From: an uncultured Collinsella sp.
Lineage (GTDB): Bacteria; Actinomycetota; Coriobacteriia; Coriobacteriales; Coriobacteriaceae
Assembly: GCA_900541695.1 (NCBI GenBank)
Contig: UQKL01000003.1
Coordinates: 1-64,000, forward strand
DNA: 64,000 bases
Direction: 5' to 3'
A program made the translations under genes and the position numbers. Positions 1 to 8,882 of the stretch are shown piece after piece. Numbering within the stretch: the stretch's first letter is position 1; each line of letters begins with the position of its first letter. The notes under the pieces were generated by a model. It saw nothing but the letters and a program-made list of their open reading frames with translations. It ran no database searches and was not told where the DNA came from.

Positions 1-2186
1 GTAGGATCGGGGGTAGGCGTCGGCGTGCCACCGTCGCCACCCGTGCCACCCGTGCCACCCGTGCCACCCGTGCCACCCGTGCCACCATTGCCACCGTCGC
101 CACCTGTCGTACCGCTATCGCCGGTGGTGTTGCCGCCCGGGGTTTCAGTGGTCGTGGTTGTCGTTGTCGTTGTGGTGGTCGTGGTCTCTTCCTCTTCTTT
201 TCCCTCGTCTTTATCCTCTTCGTCTTTCTTTTTGTTGTTTGTGCCGTAGAACTTCCAGACGTTATTGTTCTTGTACGTGGGAGCCGTTCCGGTCGGGAAT
301 TCCTCGCGCTCGGTGCCCGCAAGAACGGTGTTCATGAACTTCTTAAAGACGGGCAGGTTGGTGCTGTCGCCCAGCAGGTCCGAACCGTACTTTTGGATGG
401 GAATCTCGCCTGCGGAATAACCGGTCCACAGGGCGCATGCCAGTTGCGGCGTGAAGCCGCAGAACCACAGGTTGGTGGTGTTGTCAGTGGTGCCCGTCTT
501 GCCGGCATAGGGCTGGTTGACGCTCAGCGCGCCGGCGGCACCCGTGCCGCTACCCTGCATGACGCCGGATAGAACGTCGGTAACCGCGGCAGCCTCGCCT
601 TCGGTGAGCACCTGCGTGGGATTGTCGGTGTGCTGGTACAGAACCGAGCCGGTACGCGAGTCGATCTCGGTAATGGCGATGGGCTGACGGTAGTAGCCAC
701 CGTTGGCAAACGTTGCGTAGGCCGATGCCATCTCGAGCGGTGAGATGGACCCGGTGCCGAGCGTCATGACGGGAACGTCCTCGATATTGTCCTTGGCGGG
801 ATCGATGCCAAGCTTTTTGACGAGCGACATGATCTTGTCATTGCCGATGGCTTCGGCCACCTGAATGTAGCCGGTGTTGGATGAGTATGCCGTTGCCTGT
901 TTAAGCGTGATGTTGCCATAGCTCTGGTTGCCGTAGTTTTGCACCTCGGTCGTGGTGCCCTTGGCCTTGAGCGGCGAGTTGCAGTTGAGGGTGACGTTGG
1001 GGTTCATACCGTTTTGGATGGCAGTTGCCAGCGTAAAGGCCTTAAACGTGGAGCCCACGGGGCGCTTTGCCGTAGCGTGGTTCACGTGATTCTCGTCGGC
1101 GTTGTAGTCGTAGCCGCCCACCATGCACTTGATGTAGCCGGTCTTGGGGTCAACGACGACCATGCCCATGTCCAGTCCGTCGAGCGAAAGCGTGTCGAGC
1201 TGCGAGCGCACGGCCTCCTCGGCCACCTGCTGCATGGTGGGGTCGATGGTGGTCTTGACGGTCAGACCGCCCTTAAAGAGCACGTCGGTGGAGAACTCCT
1301 GCTCAAGCAGCTGCTTAACGTAGGCGACAAAGTAGGGCTGAGAGTACACATCGACGCCACTGCCCGAAATCTCGGTCACGTTAAGCGTGATGGGCTCAGC
1401 CTGCGCGGCATCGTGCTCTTCCTGCGTGATGTGGCCCAGACGCAGCATGTTGTCCAGAACCTTGTTGCGGCGGGATAGCGCCAAGTCGGGATTAACCGTG
1501 GGGTCGTACTGCGAGGGCGAGTTGGGAAGGCCGATCAGCAGCGCGGCCTCGCTCAGGGTGAGGTCGGCGGCGGTTTTGGACAGATAGGTCTCGGCGGCGG
1601 CCTCGATGCCATATGCTCCATGGCCGTAGTAGATGGTGTTGAGGTACATCATGAGGATCTCGTCTTTGGAGTACATATCCTCCATCTTGATGGCGATATA
1701 GGCCTCGCGCACCTTACGCTCGATGGTCGAGTCGAATTGTTCCTCCTGCAAGATGGTGTTGCGAACCAGCTGCTGGGTGATGGTCGATGCGCCCTCGTGG
1801 CCGCCGGTGAGGGTTGCCACCGATGCGCGTGCAATGCCCCAGAGGTCGATGCCGCCGTGCTCGTAGAAGCGCTCGTCCTCAACGTCGACGGTGCCCTGCA
1901 GCACGTACGGGGACACTTGGTCCTTGGTGATGGACTTGCGGTTTTGCGTGTAGAAGCTCGCAATGGTATTGCCGTTGCAGTCAACAATTTCGGTAGGCTC
2001 GCTGACCAGATAGGCGTTGGCGTCGGTGTAGTCGGGCAGGTCGGACAGCCAGCGGTTGACGTTGCCGATCATGCCGATGCCAAATGCTACGCCCGCGATG
2101 AGCAAAAAGCCCAAAAGCGAGAGCAGGATGACGGGCAGGGCGTGCGTCTTAGAGCGACCGTGTCCCTGTCGTTGGCGAGGACCCAT
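1..2186 (-). CDS. class A penicillin-binding protein (bifunctional transglycosylase/transpeptidase), 3' end outside window
   Basis: Polymerises and cross-links peptidoglycan at the outer face of the membrane. The frame is open to base 1, so about 728 residues are visible and the C-terminus is missing. Order: short basic N-terminus, one membrane anchor (about 16-38), transglycosylase domain with EDERFYEH at 103-110, then the transpeptidase domain with STFK (nucleophile Ser379), SSN (435-437) and KTGTT (Lys563). After about residue 640 comes a linker rich in Lys/Glu/Asp, a Thr run, and Gly-Gly-Thr repeats. The start ATG follows a GGAGGT six bases upstream. It is monocistronic as far as visible and divergent from the U32 gene. 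Family assignment is secure; which paralogue it is cannot be told. Confidence 0.95.
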   Translation of the reverse strand, partial: MGPRQRQGHGRSKTHALPVILLSLLGFLLIAGVAFGIGMIGNVNRWLSDLPDYTDANAYLVSEPTEIVDCNGNTIASFYTQNRKSITKDQVSPYVLQGTVDVEDERFYEHGGIDLWGIARASVATLTGGHEGASTITQQLVRNTILQEEQFDSTIERKVREAYIAIKMEDMYSKDEILMMYLNTIYYGHGAYGIEAAAETYLSKTAADLTLSEAALLIGLPNSPSQYDPTVNPDLALSRRNKVLDNMLRLGHITQEEHDAAQAEPITLNVTEISGSGVDVYSQPYFVAYVKQLLEQEFSTDVLFKGGLTVKTTIDPTMQQVAEEAVRSQLDTLSLDGLDMGMVVVDPKTGYIKCMVGGYDYNADENHVNHATAKRPVGSTFKAFTLATAIQNGMNPNVTLNCNSPLKAKGTTTEVQNYGNQSYGNITLKQATAYSSNTGYIQVAEAIGNDKIMSLVKKLGIDPAKDNIEDVPVMTLGTGSISPLEMASAYATFANGGYYRQPIAITEIDSRTGSVLYQHTDNPTQVLTEGEAAAVTDVLSGVMQGSGTGAAGALSVNQPYAGKTGTTDNTTNLWFCGFTPQLACALWTGYSAGEIPIQKYGSDLLGDSTNLPVFKKFMNTVLAGTEREEFPTGTAPTYKNNNVWKFYGTNNKKKDEEDKDEGKEEEETTTTTTTTTTTTTETPGGNTTGDSGTTGGDGGNGGTGGTGGTGGTGGTGGDGGTPTPTPDP
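41..86. repeat. 9-bp tandem repeat inside the PBP tail
   Basis: The unit CCGTGCCAC is repeated about five times. On the coding (minus) strand it encodes Gly-Gly-Thr triplets of the PBP C-terminal linker. Such an array can change length by slippage without shifting the frame. Confidence 0.85.
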
Positions 2187-2347
2187 ATATTGACCTCCAG
2201 GTATGTCGTGCCAGGCGGCAGGTGTTATGCCTGGCAGGATGGACATAAGTTATTACACGATAAACCAAACGAGGCACGCGGGGCCTCGTGTATGCTGGAT
2301 GACGGCATTTTTCAGAGTGAATGCATACCTTGGTGAGGAGTTTACCG

Positions 2348-4324
2348 ATGGCGATTCGGCCGATGGAACCGAGCGGACAATGCGAAAGCGAGTTGGCGGC
2401 GGCTGGAGTGGCGCTGCCCGAACTGCTGGCGCCTGCTGGCGGGCTCGACCAGATGCTCGCGGCGATTGCGGCGGGTGCCGATGCCATCTATGCGGGGCTG
2501 GACGGATTCAACGCTCGAGTGAGCGCGCATGGCTTTAACGATGATGAGTTCGCGCGCGGTTGTGCCGTGGCCCATGCCCATGGCGTGCGTGTGTACGTGA
2601 CGCTCAACGTATTCGTGTTCGATGATGAGCTTGCCGACGCCGTGGCGTTGGGGGCGCATGCGCATGCGTTGGGTGCCGATGCGTTGATTGTGGCCGATGC
2701 CGGGCTGGCCTGTGCGCTTCGTGCGGCGATTCCGGGGGTCGAGATTCACCTGTCCACTCAGGCGGGCGCTCATAGCGAGGGTGCCGTGCAGTTGGCTGCC
2801 AAGGAGTTGGGCGTTGAGCGCGTGACGACTGCGCGCGAGCTGAGCGTTGCAGAGATTGAGACGCTTTGCGCTACTGGCGTGCCCATCGAGGTGTTCTGTC
2901 ACGGCGCTATTTGCATTGGATACTCGGGTGCGTGCGGGTTCTCTGCCCTTCGACGTGGCCGCTCTGCGATGCGCGGTGATTGCACGCAACCGTGCCGTCT
3001 ATCCTATGACTTGGTGGACGAGGCGGGGCAGAGTGTTGTCGCTGTCGAAGGGGATCGCCTGCTTTGTCCGCGTGACTATCTGGGCATCGCGCATCTGCCC
3101 GAGCTTGTTGCCGCCGGCGTGGCATCGCTCAAGATCGAGGGCCGCATGAAGAATCCCGACTACGTCTTTAACGTGGTGAGGGTGTGGCGTCGGGCGCTCG
3201 ATATGCTGCGCGACGGCACATGGGATGCCGATGCGGTGCCGGCGCTTGAGCGCGAGCTGGGAAGGTCGTTCAACCGCGGCTTTACCGATGCGTATCTGCG
3301 GGGTCGTTCGGGCGCCGAGCTCATGAGCTTTGAGCGCGCGATCAACCAGGGCGTGCGCGTGGGCCATTTGGTGGCGGTGGGTCACGAAGAGGTGACGGTT
3401 GAGCTTGATGCCGCCGTGGCGGCGGGCGATACGCTCGAAATCCGATTTTACCCGGGTGCCGACGCGCGTCCCGATGTGCCCAAGCGCTGGCCACAGGTGC
3501 CTTGCCCCGTGGATGCCGCTGCGGGAGAGCGCATCGTCGTGCATTGCAAACGCAAGGTGGACGCGGGCTGCGAGGCCTATCTGATTCGCAGTGCCGGCGT
3601 GCTGGGGCAGACGGCAACGGTGTTGGAGCGCATGCGGGTCGAGGCAGATGCGGTCGCGCCTGCTGAGCAGTCCGTTGAGGTGCTGCCGTTTGAGGGCGTT
3701 CTGGCAGATGGCGACGTGCCGACGGAGTTGGCGGGACCGGCAGAGCCGGCAAAGCATGAGGCTTTTGCTCGTATGGTCTTTGCCTGGGAGCTGATGGATT
3801 TGGATCCGCGCGATGAGTGGGATCTGTCCGATGCGACGGTGGTGCTCGACGAAGTGTGCCGCGCAGGCGACGCCGAGCGGACTCGAGCGCTTATGCAACG
3901 TGCCGGGCGTATTGTTTGCCGCAACCTGGGGCAGGTGGCGATGGCCCGCGAGCTGGGCACGACGTTTGACGTGGCGGCGCCGGTGCTCTGCGCCAATCGG
4001 GCCACGCTTGCCTGGCTGCGCGGGCTTGGCGCGGGGTGGGTATACTTGCCTGCCGAGTTGCTCAGCAATGACAGGGAGCGTATTGCCGAGCTGGCTGCTG
4101 AACCCGGCGTCTTGGGTCCGGTCGACACCGACCGTCCCGAGCTCATGGTGTGCGAGCACTGCCTGCTGACCGCCGAGGGCGTCTGCGCCACCGATGCGAC
4201 GGGGCAGGCCCGTTGCCGCGACTGCTTGCGTCGTCGGCAGGTGCGCTATCTGGTCGAGCGTGACGGTACACGTCTGCCAGTTGCCATCGACGCATGCGGC
4301 AGGACGAGGATTTTCCTGTCGTAG
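2348..4324 (+). CDS. U32 family peptidase / RNA hydroxylase-like protein
   Basis: Peptidase family U32 is named for proteases, but several characterised members (TrhP, RlhA) make hydroxylated bases in tRNA or 23S rRNA, so an RNA-modification role is at least as likely. The 658-residue protein has the U32 signature around 200-240 (HGAICIGYSGACGFS followed by RGDCTQPCR) and the conserved CPRDYLGI and SLKIEGRMKNPDYV blocks. The last 50 residues hold a CEHC...CRDC zinc-ribbon-like cluster. The start at 2348 is chosen over an in-frame ATG at 2321 because GAGGAG lies seven bases upstream of it. The length resembles the RlhA branch more than short TrhP proteins. Substrate is not determined. Confidence 0.85.
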   Translation: MAIRPMEPSGQCESELAAAGVALPELLAPAGGLDQMLAAIAAGADAIYAGLDGFNARVSAHGFNDDEFARGCAVAHAHGVRVYVTLNVFVFDDELADAVALGAHAHALGADALIVADAGLACALRAAIPGVEIHLSTQAGAHSEGAVQLAAKELGVERVTTARELSVAEIETLCATGVPIEVFCHGAICIGYSGACGFSALRRGRSAMRGDCTQPCRLSYDLVDEAGQSVVAVEGDRLLCPRDYLGIAHLPELVAAGVASLKIEGRMKNPDYVFNVVRVWRRALDMLRDGTWDADAVPALERELGRSFNRGFTDAYLRGRSGAELMSFERAINQGVRVGHLVAVGHEEVTVELDAAVAAGDTLEIRFYPGADARPDVPKRWPQVPCPVDAAAGERIVVHCKRKVDAGCEAYLIRSAGVLGQTATVLERMRVEADAVAPAEQSVEVLPFEGVLADGDVPTELAGPAEPAKHEAFARMVFAWELMDLDPRDEWDLSDATVVLDEVCRAGDAERTRALMQRAGRIVCRNLGQVAMARELGTTFDVAAPVLCANRATLAWLRGLGAGWVYLPAELLSNDRERIAELAAEPGVLGPVDTDRPELMVCEHCLLTAEGVCATDATGQARCRDCLRRRQVRYLVERDGTRLPVAIDACGRTRIFLS

Positions 4325-4420
4325 ATGCTGCGTCGCGTCAGTTTGTTATCATAAGAGAGTTTATGGACTTCCAGCACCGCCGTTTTCGGCGAGGGTGCTA
4401 TAGCAAAAGGAGGATACCCA

Positions 4421-5632
4421 ATGCTGTCTGTTGACGAGCAAATGCGTATCATCACCTCGGGCGCCGCGCAGATCGTCCCCGAGGCCGACCTTCGCAAGAA
4501 GCTTGAGAAGGGCGAGCCCCTCAACATCAAGCTCGGCGTCGATCCCACCAGCCCCGACCTGCACCTGGGCCACGCCGTGCCGCTGCGCAAGATGCGTCAG
4601 TTCCAGGACCTGGGCCACAACGTCACCCTCATCATCGGCAACGGTACCGCGCTGATTGGCGATCCTTCGGGCAAGAACTCCACCCGCCCGCAGCTTTCGC
4701 AGGAGCAGATCGAGGCCAACGCCGAGACCTACGTGAGCCAGGCCATGAAGATCCTGGATCCCGAGAAGACCACCATCGTGCACAACGGCGACTGGATCTT
4801 GTCGATGGATCTGGCCGGCCTGCTGCAGGTGTGCTCCAAGTTCACCGTCGCCCGTATTCTCGAGCGCGACGACTTTACCAAGCGCTACCAGTCCCAGACA
4901 CCGATCGCCCTGCATGAGTTCCTGTATCCCGTGATGCAGGCTTACGACTCCGTGCAGATCAAGGCCGACGTGGAAATGGGCGGCACCGATCAGCTCTTCA
5001 ACCTGCTCGCCGGCCGTGAGCTCATGGAGAAGATGGGCATGGAGCCGCAGATTGCGCTCACCATGCCGCTGCTCGAGGGCACCGATGGCGTCCGTAAGAT
5101 GTCCAAGTCCTACGGTAACTACATCGGCCTGACCGACGCGCCCAAGGATATGTTCGGCAAGACCATGTCTATCCCCGACGAGATGATTGGCAAGTACTAC
5201 CGCCTGGCGAGCTCGCTCACCCCGGCCGAGGTCGACAAGATCGACGCTGCTTTGGCCGACGGCTCCGCCGACCCCTACGAGCTCAAGCGCGCTCTGGGCC
5301 GCGACCTGTGCGACACCTATCACGGCGCCGGTGCCGGCGACGAGGCCCAGGCCGAGTTCGACCGCGTGTTCAAGGAGGGCCAGCTCGCCGACTTCCCCGA
5401 GAAGCATGTTGAGCTGACCGTCAACGACGAGGGCCAAATCTACCTCGCCGGCCTGCTCAAGGACCTGGGTCTTTCGGCCAGCGCCGGCCAGGCCCGTCGC
5501 GACATCGACGGCGGCGGCGTCAAGATTAACGGCAAGTCCGTGGCTCCCAAGAGCTACAACATCGACCCCAGCGCCCTCAAGCTGGGCGACACCCTCTCCG
5601 TAGGCAAGCGCAAGGGCTTTAAGCTGGTCTAG
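4421..5632 (+). CDS. tyrS: tyrosyl-tRNA synthetase
   Basis: Cytosolic class I synthetase that charges tRNA-Tyr. The 403-residue sequence carries HLGH at 48-51 (HIGH motif), KMSKS at 226-230 and a C-terminal S4 RNA-binding domain (about 340-403), which is the usual TyrRS architecture. The start follows AAAAGGAGG with ideal spacing. Only 96 bases separate it from the U32 gene, with no T-box-like specifier structure visible, so regulation by uncharged tRNA is not supported here. A strong terminator follows. Confidence 0.97.
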   Translation: MLSVDEQMRIITSGAAQIVPEADLRKKLEKGEPLNIKLGVDPTSPDLHLGHAVPLRKMRQFQDLGHNVTLIIGNGTALIGDPSGKNSTRPQLSQEQIEANAETYVSQAMKILDPEKTTIVHNGDWILSMDLAGLLQVCSKFTVARILERDDFTKRYQSQTPIALHEFLYPVMQAYDSVQIKADVEMGGTDQLFNLLAGRELMEKMGMEPQIALTMPLLEGTDGVRKMSKSYGNYIGLTDAPKDMFGKTMSIPDEMIGKYYRLASSLTPAEVDKIDAALADGSADPYELKRALGRDLCDTYHGAGAGDEAQAEFDRVFKEGQLADFPEKHVELTVNDEGQIYLAGLLKDLGLSASAGQARRDIDGGGVKINGKSVAPKSYNIDPSALKLGDTLSVGKRKGFKLV

Positions 5633-5661
5633 CAAGTAGGTCAACCTGACATGTGCAATAT

Positions 5662-5694
5662 GGCCGCAGCCGGGATTCCCGACTGCGGCCTTTT
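5662..5694 (+). terminator. intrinsic terminator of tyrS
   Basis: A GC-rich hairpin with arms GGCCGCAG and CTGCGGCC (outer part of the stem), directly followed by TTTT. Confidence 0.85.
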
Positions 5695-5695
5695 G

Positions 5696-5762
5696 AGTTG
5701 CGGTGAAATAGTTCCTAAAAATGCCATACGGGCGCCCAGGCAGGAACTATTCCACCGCAACT
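5696..5762. repeat. palindromic repeat family P2, copy 1
   Basis: The arms begin AGTTGCGGTGAAATAG and end CTATTCCACCGCAACT; 20 of 21 arm bases pair. Three further copies lie at 19824, 34094 and 54343. It sits immediately after the tyrS terminator, outside any gene. Confidence 0.85.
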
Positions 5763-5910
5763 TTTCTTCCGCACCCAAGGGATCATTTGGCGGTGCCGTT
5801 AAGCGGATGGGGTGTTAGCGGGACCTCCTTTTGGGCATACAATTGCTATTGGCTTGCTGCGGTGAAGGCTCGTCCGCTCCGCAGTTATTTCTACAGTTAA
5901 AGGAGAATGT

Positions 5911-7731
5911 ATGTCCGTTGAGGTCATGAGGTCTGTGATCGAGGCTGCCGAGGGTCGCGTGCCCGTCGACACGCTGTTTACCAATGCGCAGATTGTCGAC
6001 GTGTACGGTCAGCGCGTGGCGCCCGGTAGCGTTGCCGTCAAGGATGGCGTGATCGTCGGTGTGCTCTACGATGGTCGCGACGATGCCGCCGGTACGTATG
6101 AGGCTGCCGAGGTCATCGATTGCCAGGGCCGCTATCTTGCCCCCGGTTTTATTGACGGGCACTTGCATATCGAGTCTTCGAACATCCGCCCTGCCGAGTA
6201 TGCGCGCATGGCGGCGACGCGCGGTACCACCACTGCCATTGCCGACAGCCACGAGATCGCCAACGTTTCCGGCCTGGACGGCCTGCGCTTTATGATCGAG
6301 GACGGCCGTCGCGCGCCCATTTCCATCAAGTACATGATGCCCTCGTGCGTGCCCGCGCTGCCCGATGAGCAAGCAGGCGCTGTGATTACCGCCGCTGACA
6401 TGCAGGCGTTTTTTGCCGAGCATCCGGGCGATGTCTTTGGCCTGGGCGAGATGATGAACCTGCCGGGCGTCTTTATGGCCGATCCCGAGACCTGCGCTCG
6501 AATCGACGCTGCCAACCAGACGCCGTCCAAGCAGGTTGACGGTCACGCGCCGCTCGTTGCCGGCAAGGACCTCAACGCCTATGCCGCAGCAGGTATTATC
6601 GCTGACCATGAGTCGACGATTCCCGAGGAGGCACTCGACAAGCTGTCTCGCGGCATGTATGTGATGCTGCGCGAGGGTACGTGCAGCCATGACCTGGCCA
6701 ACCTGTCGCCGATGCTGCTGGAGAATCCTGCCCGTGCCCGCCGTTGCTGCTTTGCGACCGACGACCGCGCTCCTTCCGATGCGCTTGCGTCCGGCATGAT
6801 CGACAACGCCTGCCGCGTGGCGATTGAGGCCGGTATCGACCCGGTGGTCGCTATCTCCATGGCGTCCCTTTCCACGGCTGAGGCGTTTGGCCTGGATCAC
6901 GGCTGCCGCGACCCGCACGAACTGCGTGGCGCCATCGCCCCGGGCAAGCGTGCCGACCTGCTGGTGCTCAATGACCTGACGTTCACCACGGCTCCGCATC
7001 GCGTATACGCCGCCGGTGCTCTGGTGGCGCAGGACGGCACCTTTGTGGGCGAGATCGCACCCGAGATGGCCGAGGTCGCAGCCCTTGCCGATGAGCTGCG
7101 CGTCTCCGTTAAGCTGCCGAAGCTTTCGCTCGACGTATTCGACTATGCCTTTAAGCCGGGCGAGGCCGTGATTGACGTGGTGCCGGGTAAGGCCATCACG
7201 GGCATGGCTCGCCCCGAGAGCGCCGAGGGCCTGCGCCGCATTATGCTGATCGAGCGCCACGGCCGCGGTGTGTCGCTGCAGGCCGAGGGCGCCGACGGTG
7301 ATGGTCCTGCGGGCCTGGGCCTTGTCGGCAAGCATATCGGTCGCGGCTGGGTGCGTGGCTTCACCATCACCGGTGGCGCCATTGCCTCCACGATCGGCCA
7401 CGACTCGCACAACGTGTGCGTCGTGGGTGATAACGCTGCCGATATGATGGCTGCTGTTGAGGCTGTGGGCCAGGGTGGTCACGTGCTGGTGCGCAACGGC
7501 GAAGTCGTGGCGCGCATTCCGCTGGCGCTCGGCGGTCTGATGAGCGAAGGTACGGCCGAGGATGTCGCCGCGCAGCACGACGACTTTATGGTCAAGGCGC
7601 GCGCCATGGGTATTGAGCCGCCGCTCGACCCCATCATGGGCATCATCTTCCTGCCCCTGCCGGTTATCCCGACGCTCCGCATCCGCCCCGAGGGCATGTT
7701 CGACGTCACGACCTTCACCTACGCCGACTAG
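5911..7731 (+). CDS. ade: adenine deaminase
   Basis: Hydrolyses adenine to hypoxanthine and ammonia for purine salvage; a metal-dependent amidohydrolase. At 606 residues it has the family's usual length. Visible features are the metal-binding DGHLHIES at 82-89 (His84, His86), the conserved ADSHEIAN block near 110, and a C-terminal domain with the GGLMSEG and MGIIFLPLPVIPTLRI segments typical of Ade proteins. AAAGGAG precedes the ATG by about five bases. The stop codon TAG lies inside a P4 repeat (ACTAGTC). The 148 bases upstream contain no recognisable purine riboswitch. Confidence 0.95.
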   Translation: MSVEVMRSVIEAAEGRVPVDTLFTNAQIVDVYGQRVAPGSVAVKDGVIVGVLYDGRDDAAGTYEAAEVIDCQGRYLAPGFIDGHLHIESSNIRPAEYARMAATRGTTTAIADSHEIANVSGLDGLRFMIEDGRRAPISIKYMMPSCVPALPDEQAGAVITAADMQAFFAEHPGDVFGLGEMMNLPGVFMADPETCARIDAANQTPSKQVDGHAPLVAGKDLNAYAAAGIIADHESTIPEEALDKLSRGMYVMLREGTCSHDLANLSPMLLENPARARRCCFATDDRAPSDALASGMIDNACRVAIEAGIDPVVAISMASLSTAEAFGLDHGCRDPHELRGAIAPGKRADLLVLNDLTFTTAPHRVYAAGALVAQDGTFVGEIAPEMAEVAALADELRVSVKLPKLSLDVFDYAFKPGEAVIDVVPGKAITGMARPESAEGLRRIMLIERHGRGVSLQAEGADGDGPAGLGLVGKHIGRGWVRGFTITGGAIASTIGHDSHNVCVVGDNAADMMAAVEAVGQGGHVLVRNGEVVARIPLALGGLMSEGTAEDVAAQHDDFMVKARAMGIEPPLDPIMGIIFLPLPVIPTLRIRPEGMFDVTTFTYAD

Positions 7732-7761
7732 TCATTGGGGACGTTCTTAAACGGCTAGTCG
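7725..7761. repeat. P4 repeat (ACTAGTC / GGGGACG type), copy 1
   Basis: Arms CGACTAG and CTAGTCG enclose CATTGGGGACGTTCTT. The repeat starts in the last codons of ade and supplies its stop. Related copies lie at 8808-8882 and 43408-43456. Confidence 0.65.
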
Positions 7762-7870
7762 CCTGCGACACTCTTTGACGTGTTGCCTGGCGCTGCGAAT
7801 GTGGGACCCCTGGCGCGCGTGAGCTATTTGCCAGGTCCTTGTAACGTTTGCGCCCGCGGAGTCTTACCTG

Positions 7871-7936
7871 AGCTCCCTTTGGGTACGTTGGAATTGGATA
7901 CACGTTCGATTCCAACAAGCCCGAAGGGAGCTTTTC
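7871..7936 (+). promoter_or_regulatory. long hairpin that encloses the ribosome binding site of the next gene
   Basis: A 13-bp outer stem (7871-7883 with 7920-7932, one G-U pair) and an 8-bp inner stem (GTTGGAAT with ATTCCAAC). The 3' arm contains AAGGGAG, the only good Shine-Dalgarno for the ATG at 7938, and is followed by CTTTTCT. It could be a terminator read into the gene, or a fold that hides the ribosome binding site. Confidence 0.6.
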
Positions 7937-7937
7937 T

Positions 7938-8732
7938 ATGTTTAAACTGATTGCATCCGATATGGACGGCACGTTGCTTGACGAAAACAGCCAGGTGCCT
8001 CCCGAGACCTACGAACTGATTCTGGCGCTACACGAGCATGGCGTGCATTTCGCCGCATCGTCAGGTCGCCGCTACGATCGCCTGTGCGAGTTCTTTGCGC
8101 CCGTTCGCGACAAGATGGACTTTGTCGCCGCTAACGGTGCCCAGGTCTACGCCGACGGCAAAATGGTAGACCGTGAGGTGTATTCGCACCTGGCGATTCG
8201 AAGGCTCGCCCAAGCTGTCGCGACGTTTCCCAATCTGCATCTTGCGCTTTTTGACCGAACCAAGTCCTTCCTGCTCGATGACGAGTGCAAGTTCGTACGC
8301 GAGGTCGATAAGGACCTTCCCAATGCCGAGCGCATTTGGGAACTGCCCGATCCCAGCGTAAATATCATCAAGGCGAGTATCTTTTGCGATGACTGTGCCG
8401 TTATGGACAGTGCGTACGTGCTACAGCGAGAACTCGGTCAGCTCTTTACCTTTGCGCCTTCGGGCAACGCGTGGATCGATGCCATGCAGCCCGGTGTGTC
8501 GAAGGCCTCGGGCATCGCACAGCTTGCGGAGCATTACGGCATTGGACGCGACGAGATCATGGCGTTTGGCGACTCGATGAACGACTACGAGATCATTCGC
8601 TTTGTCGGCACGGGCTGCGCGATGGAAAACGCGCGTCCGGCGCTCAAAGCGGTGGCCGATCGCGTGGTGGAGCGCAACCGCGACCACGCTGTCCAGCAAG
8701 AACTCCGCCGTGTTCTGGAGGGCCTCGCCTAA
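7938..8732 (+). CDS. Cof-type HAD-superfamily phosphatase
   Basis: A cytosolic sugar-phosphate or nucleotide phosphatase of the Cof/YbjI type. The 264-residue protein begins with the HAD motif I DMDGTLLD (Asp8, Asp10), has a class IIB cap in the middle, and ends with the motif IV block MAFGDSMNDYEII near residue 215. The ribosome binding site AAGGGAG is buried in a long hairpin. A second HAD phosphatase lies convergently downstream, the two ends separated by P4 repeats. Substrate cannot be inferred. Confidence 0.9.
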   Translation: MFKLIASDMDGTLLDENSQVPPETYELILALHEHGVHFAASSGRRYDRLCEFFAPVRDKMDFVAANGAQVYADGKMVDREVYSHLAIRRLAQAVATFPNLHLALFDRTKSFLLDDECKFVREVDKDLPNAERIWELPDPSVNIIKASIFCDDCAVMDSAYVLQRELGQLFTFAPSGNAWIDAMQPGVSKASGIAQLAEHYGIGRDEIMAFGDSMNDYEIIRFVGTGCAMENARPALKAVADRVVERNRDHAVQQELRRVLEGLA

Positions 8733-8734
8733 TC

Positions 8735-8882
8735 TGGCAGTTAGGGACGTTCCTTTTCTGCCGGCAGCCGGGGACAGTCCTTGCGGCGTCCCGCGAAGAG
8801 TGTCCCCAACGACTAGTCATTCAAGAACGTCCCCAATGACTAGTCGTTTAAGAACGTCCCCAATGACTACCCCCAACGACTA
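8735..8882. repeat. cluster of P4 repeats and a GGGACGTTCC repeat
   Basis: Between the two convergent HAD genes lie several partial copies of ACTAGTC...AACGTCCCCAA, plus a segment (8735-8790) that recurs in the opposite orientation at about 54455-54497 (shared core GGCAGAAAAGGAACGTCCCT). The stop codon of the minus-strand HAD gene is formed by the last ACGACTAG copy. Confidence 0.65.

Noticed and set aside
25..249. Pro/Val-rich short plus-strand frame
   Set aside because: It is the reverse of the Gly-Gly-Thr and Thr-rich tail of the PBP gene.
4325..4420. T-box leader upstream of tyrS
   Set aside because: The gap is under 100 bases, with no specifier loop, T-box sequence or terminator/antiterminator pair.
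5763..5910. Purine riboswitch upstream of ade
   Set aside because: I could not find the three-way junction or conserved loop bases of the purine aptamer in this short stretch.
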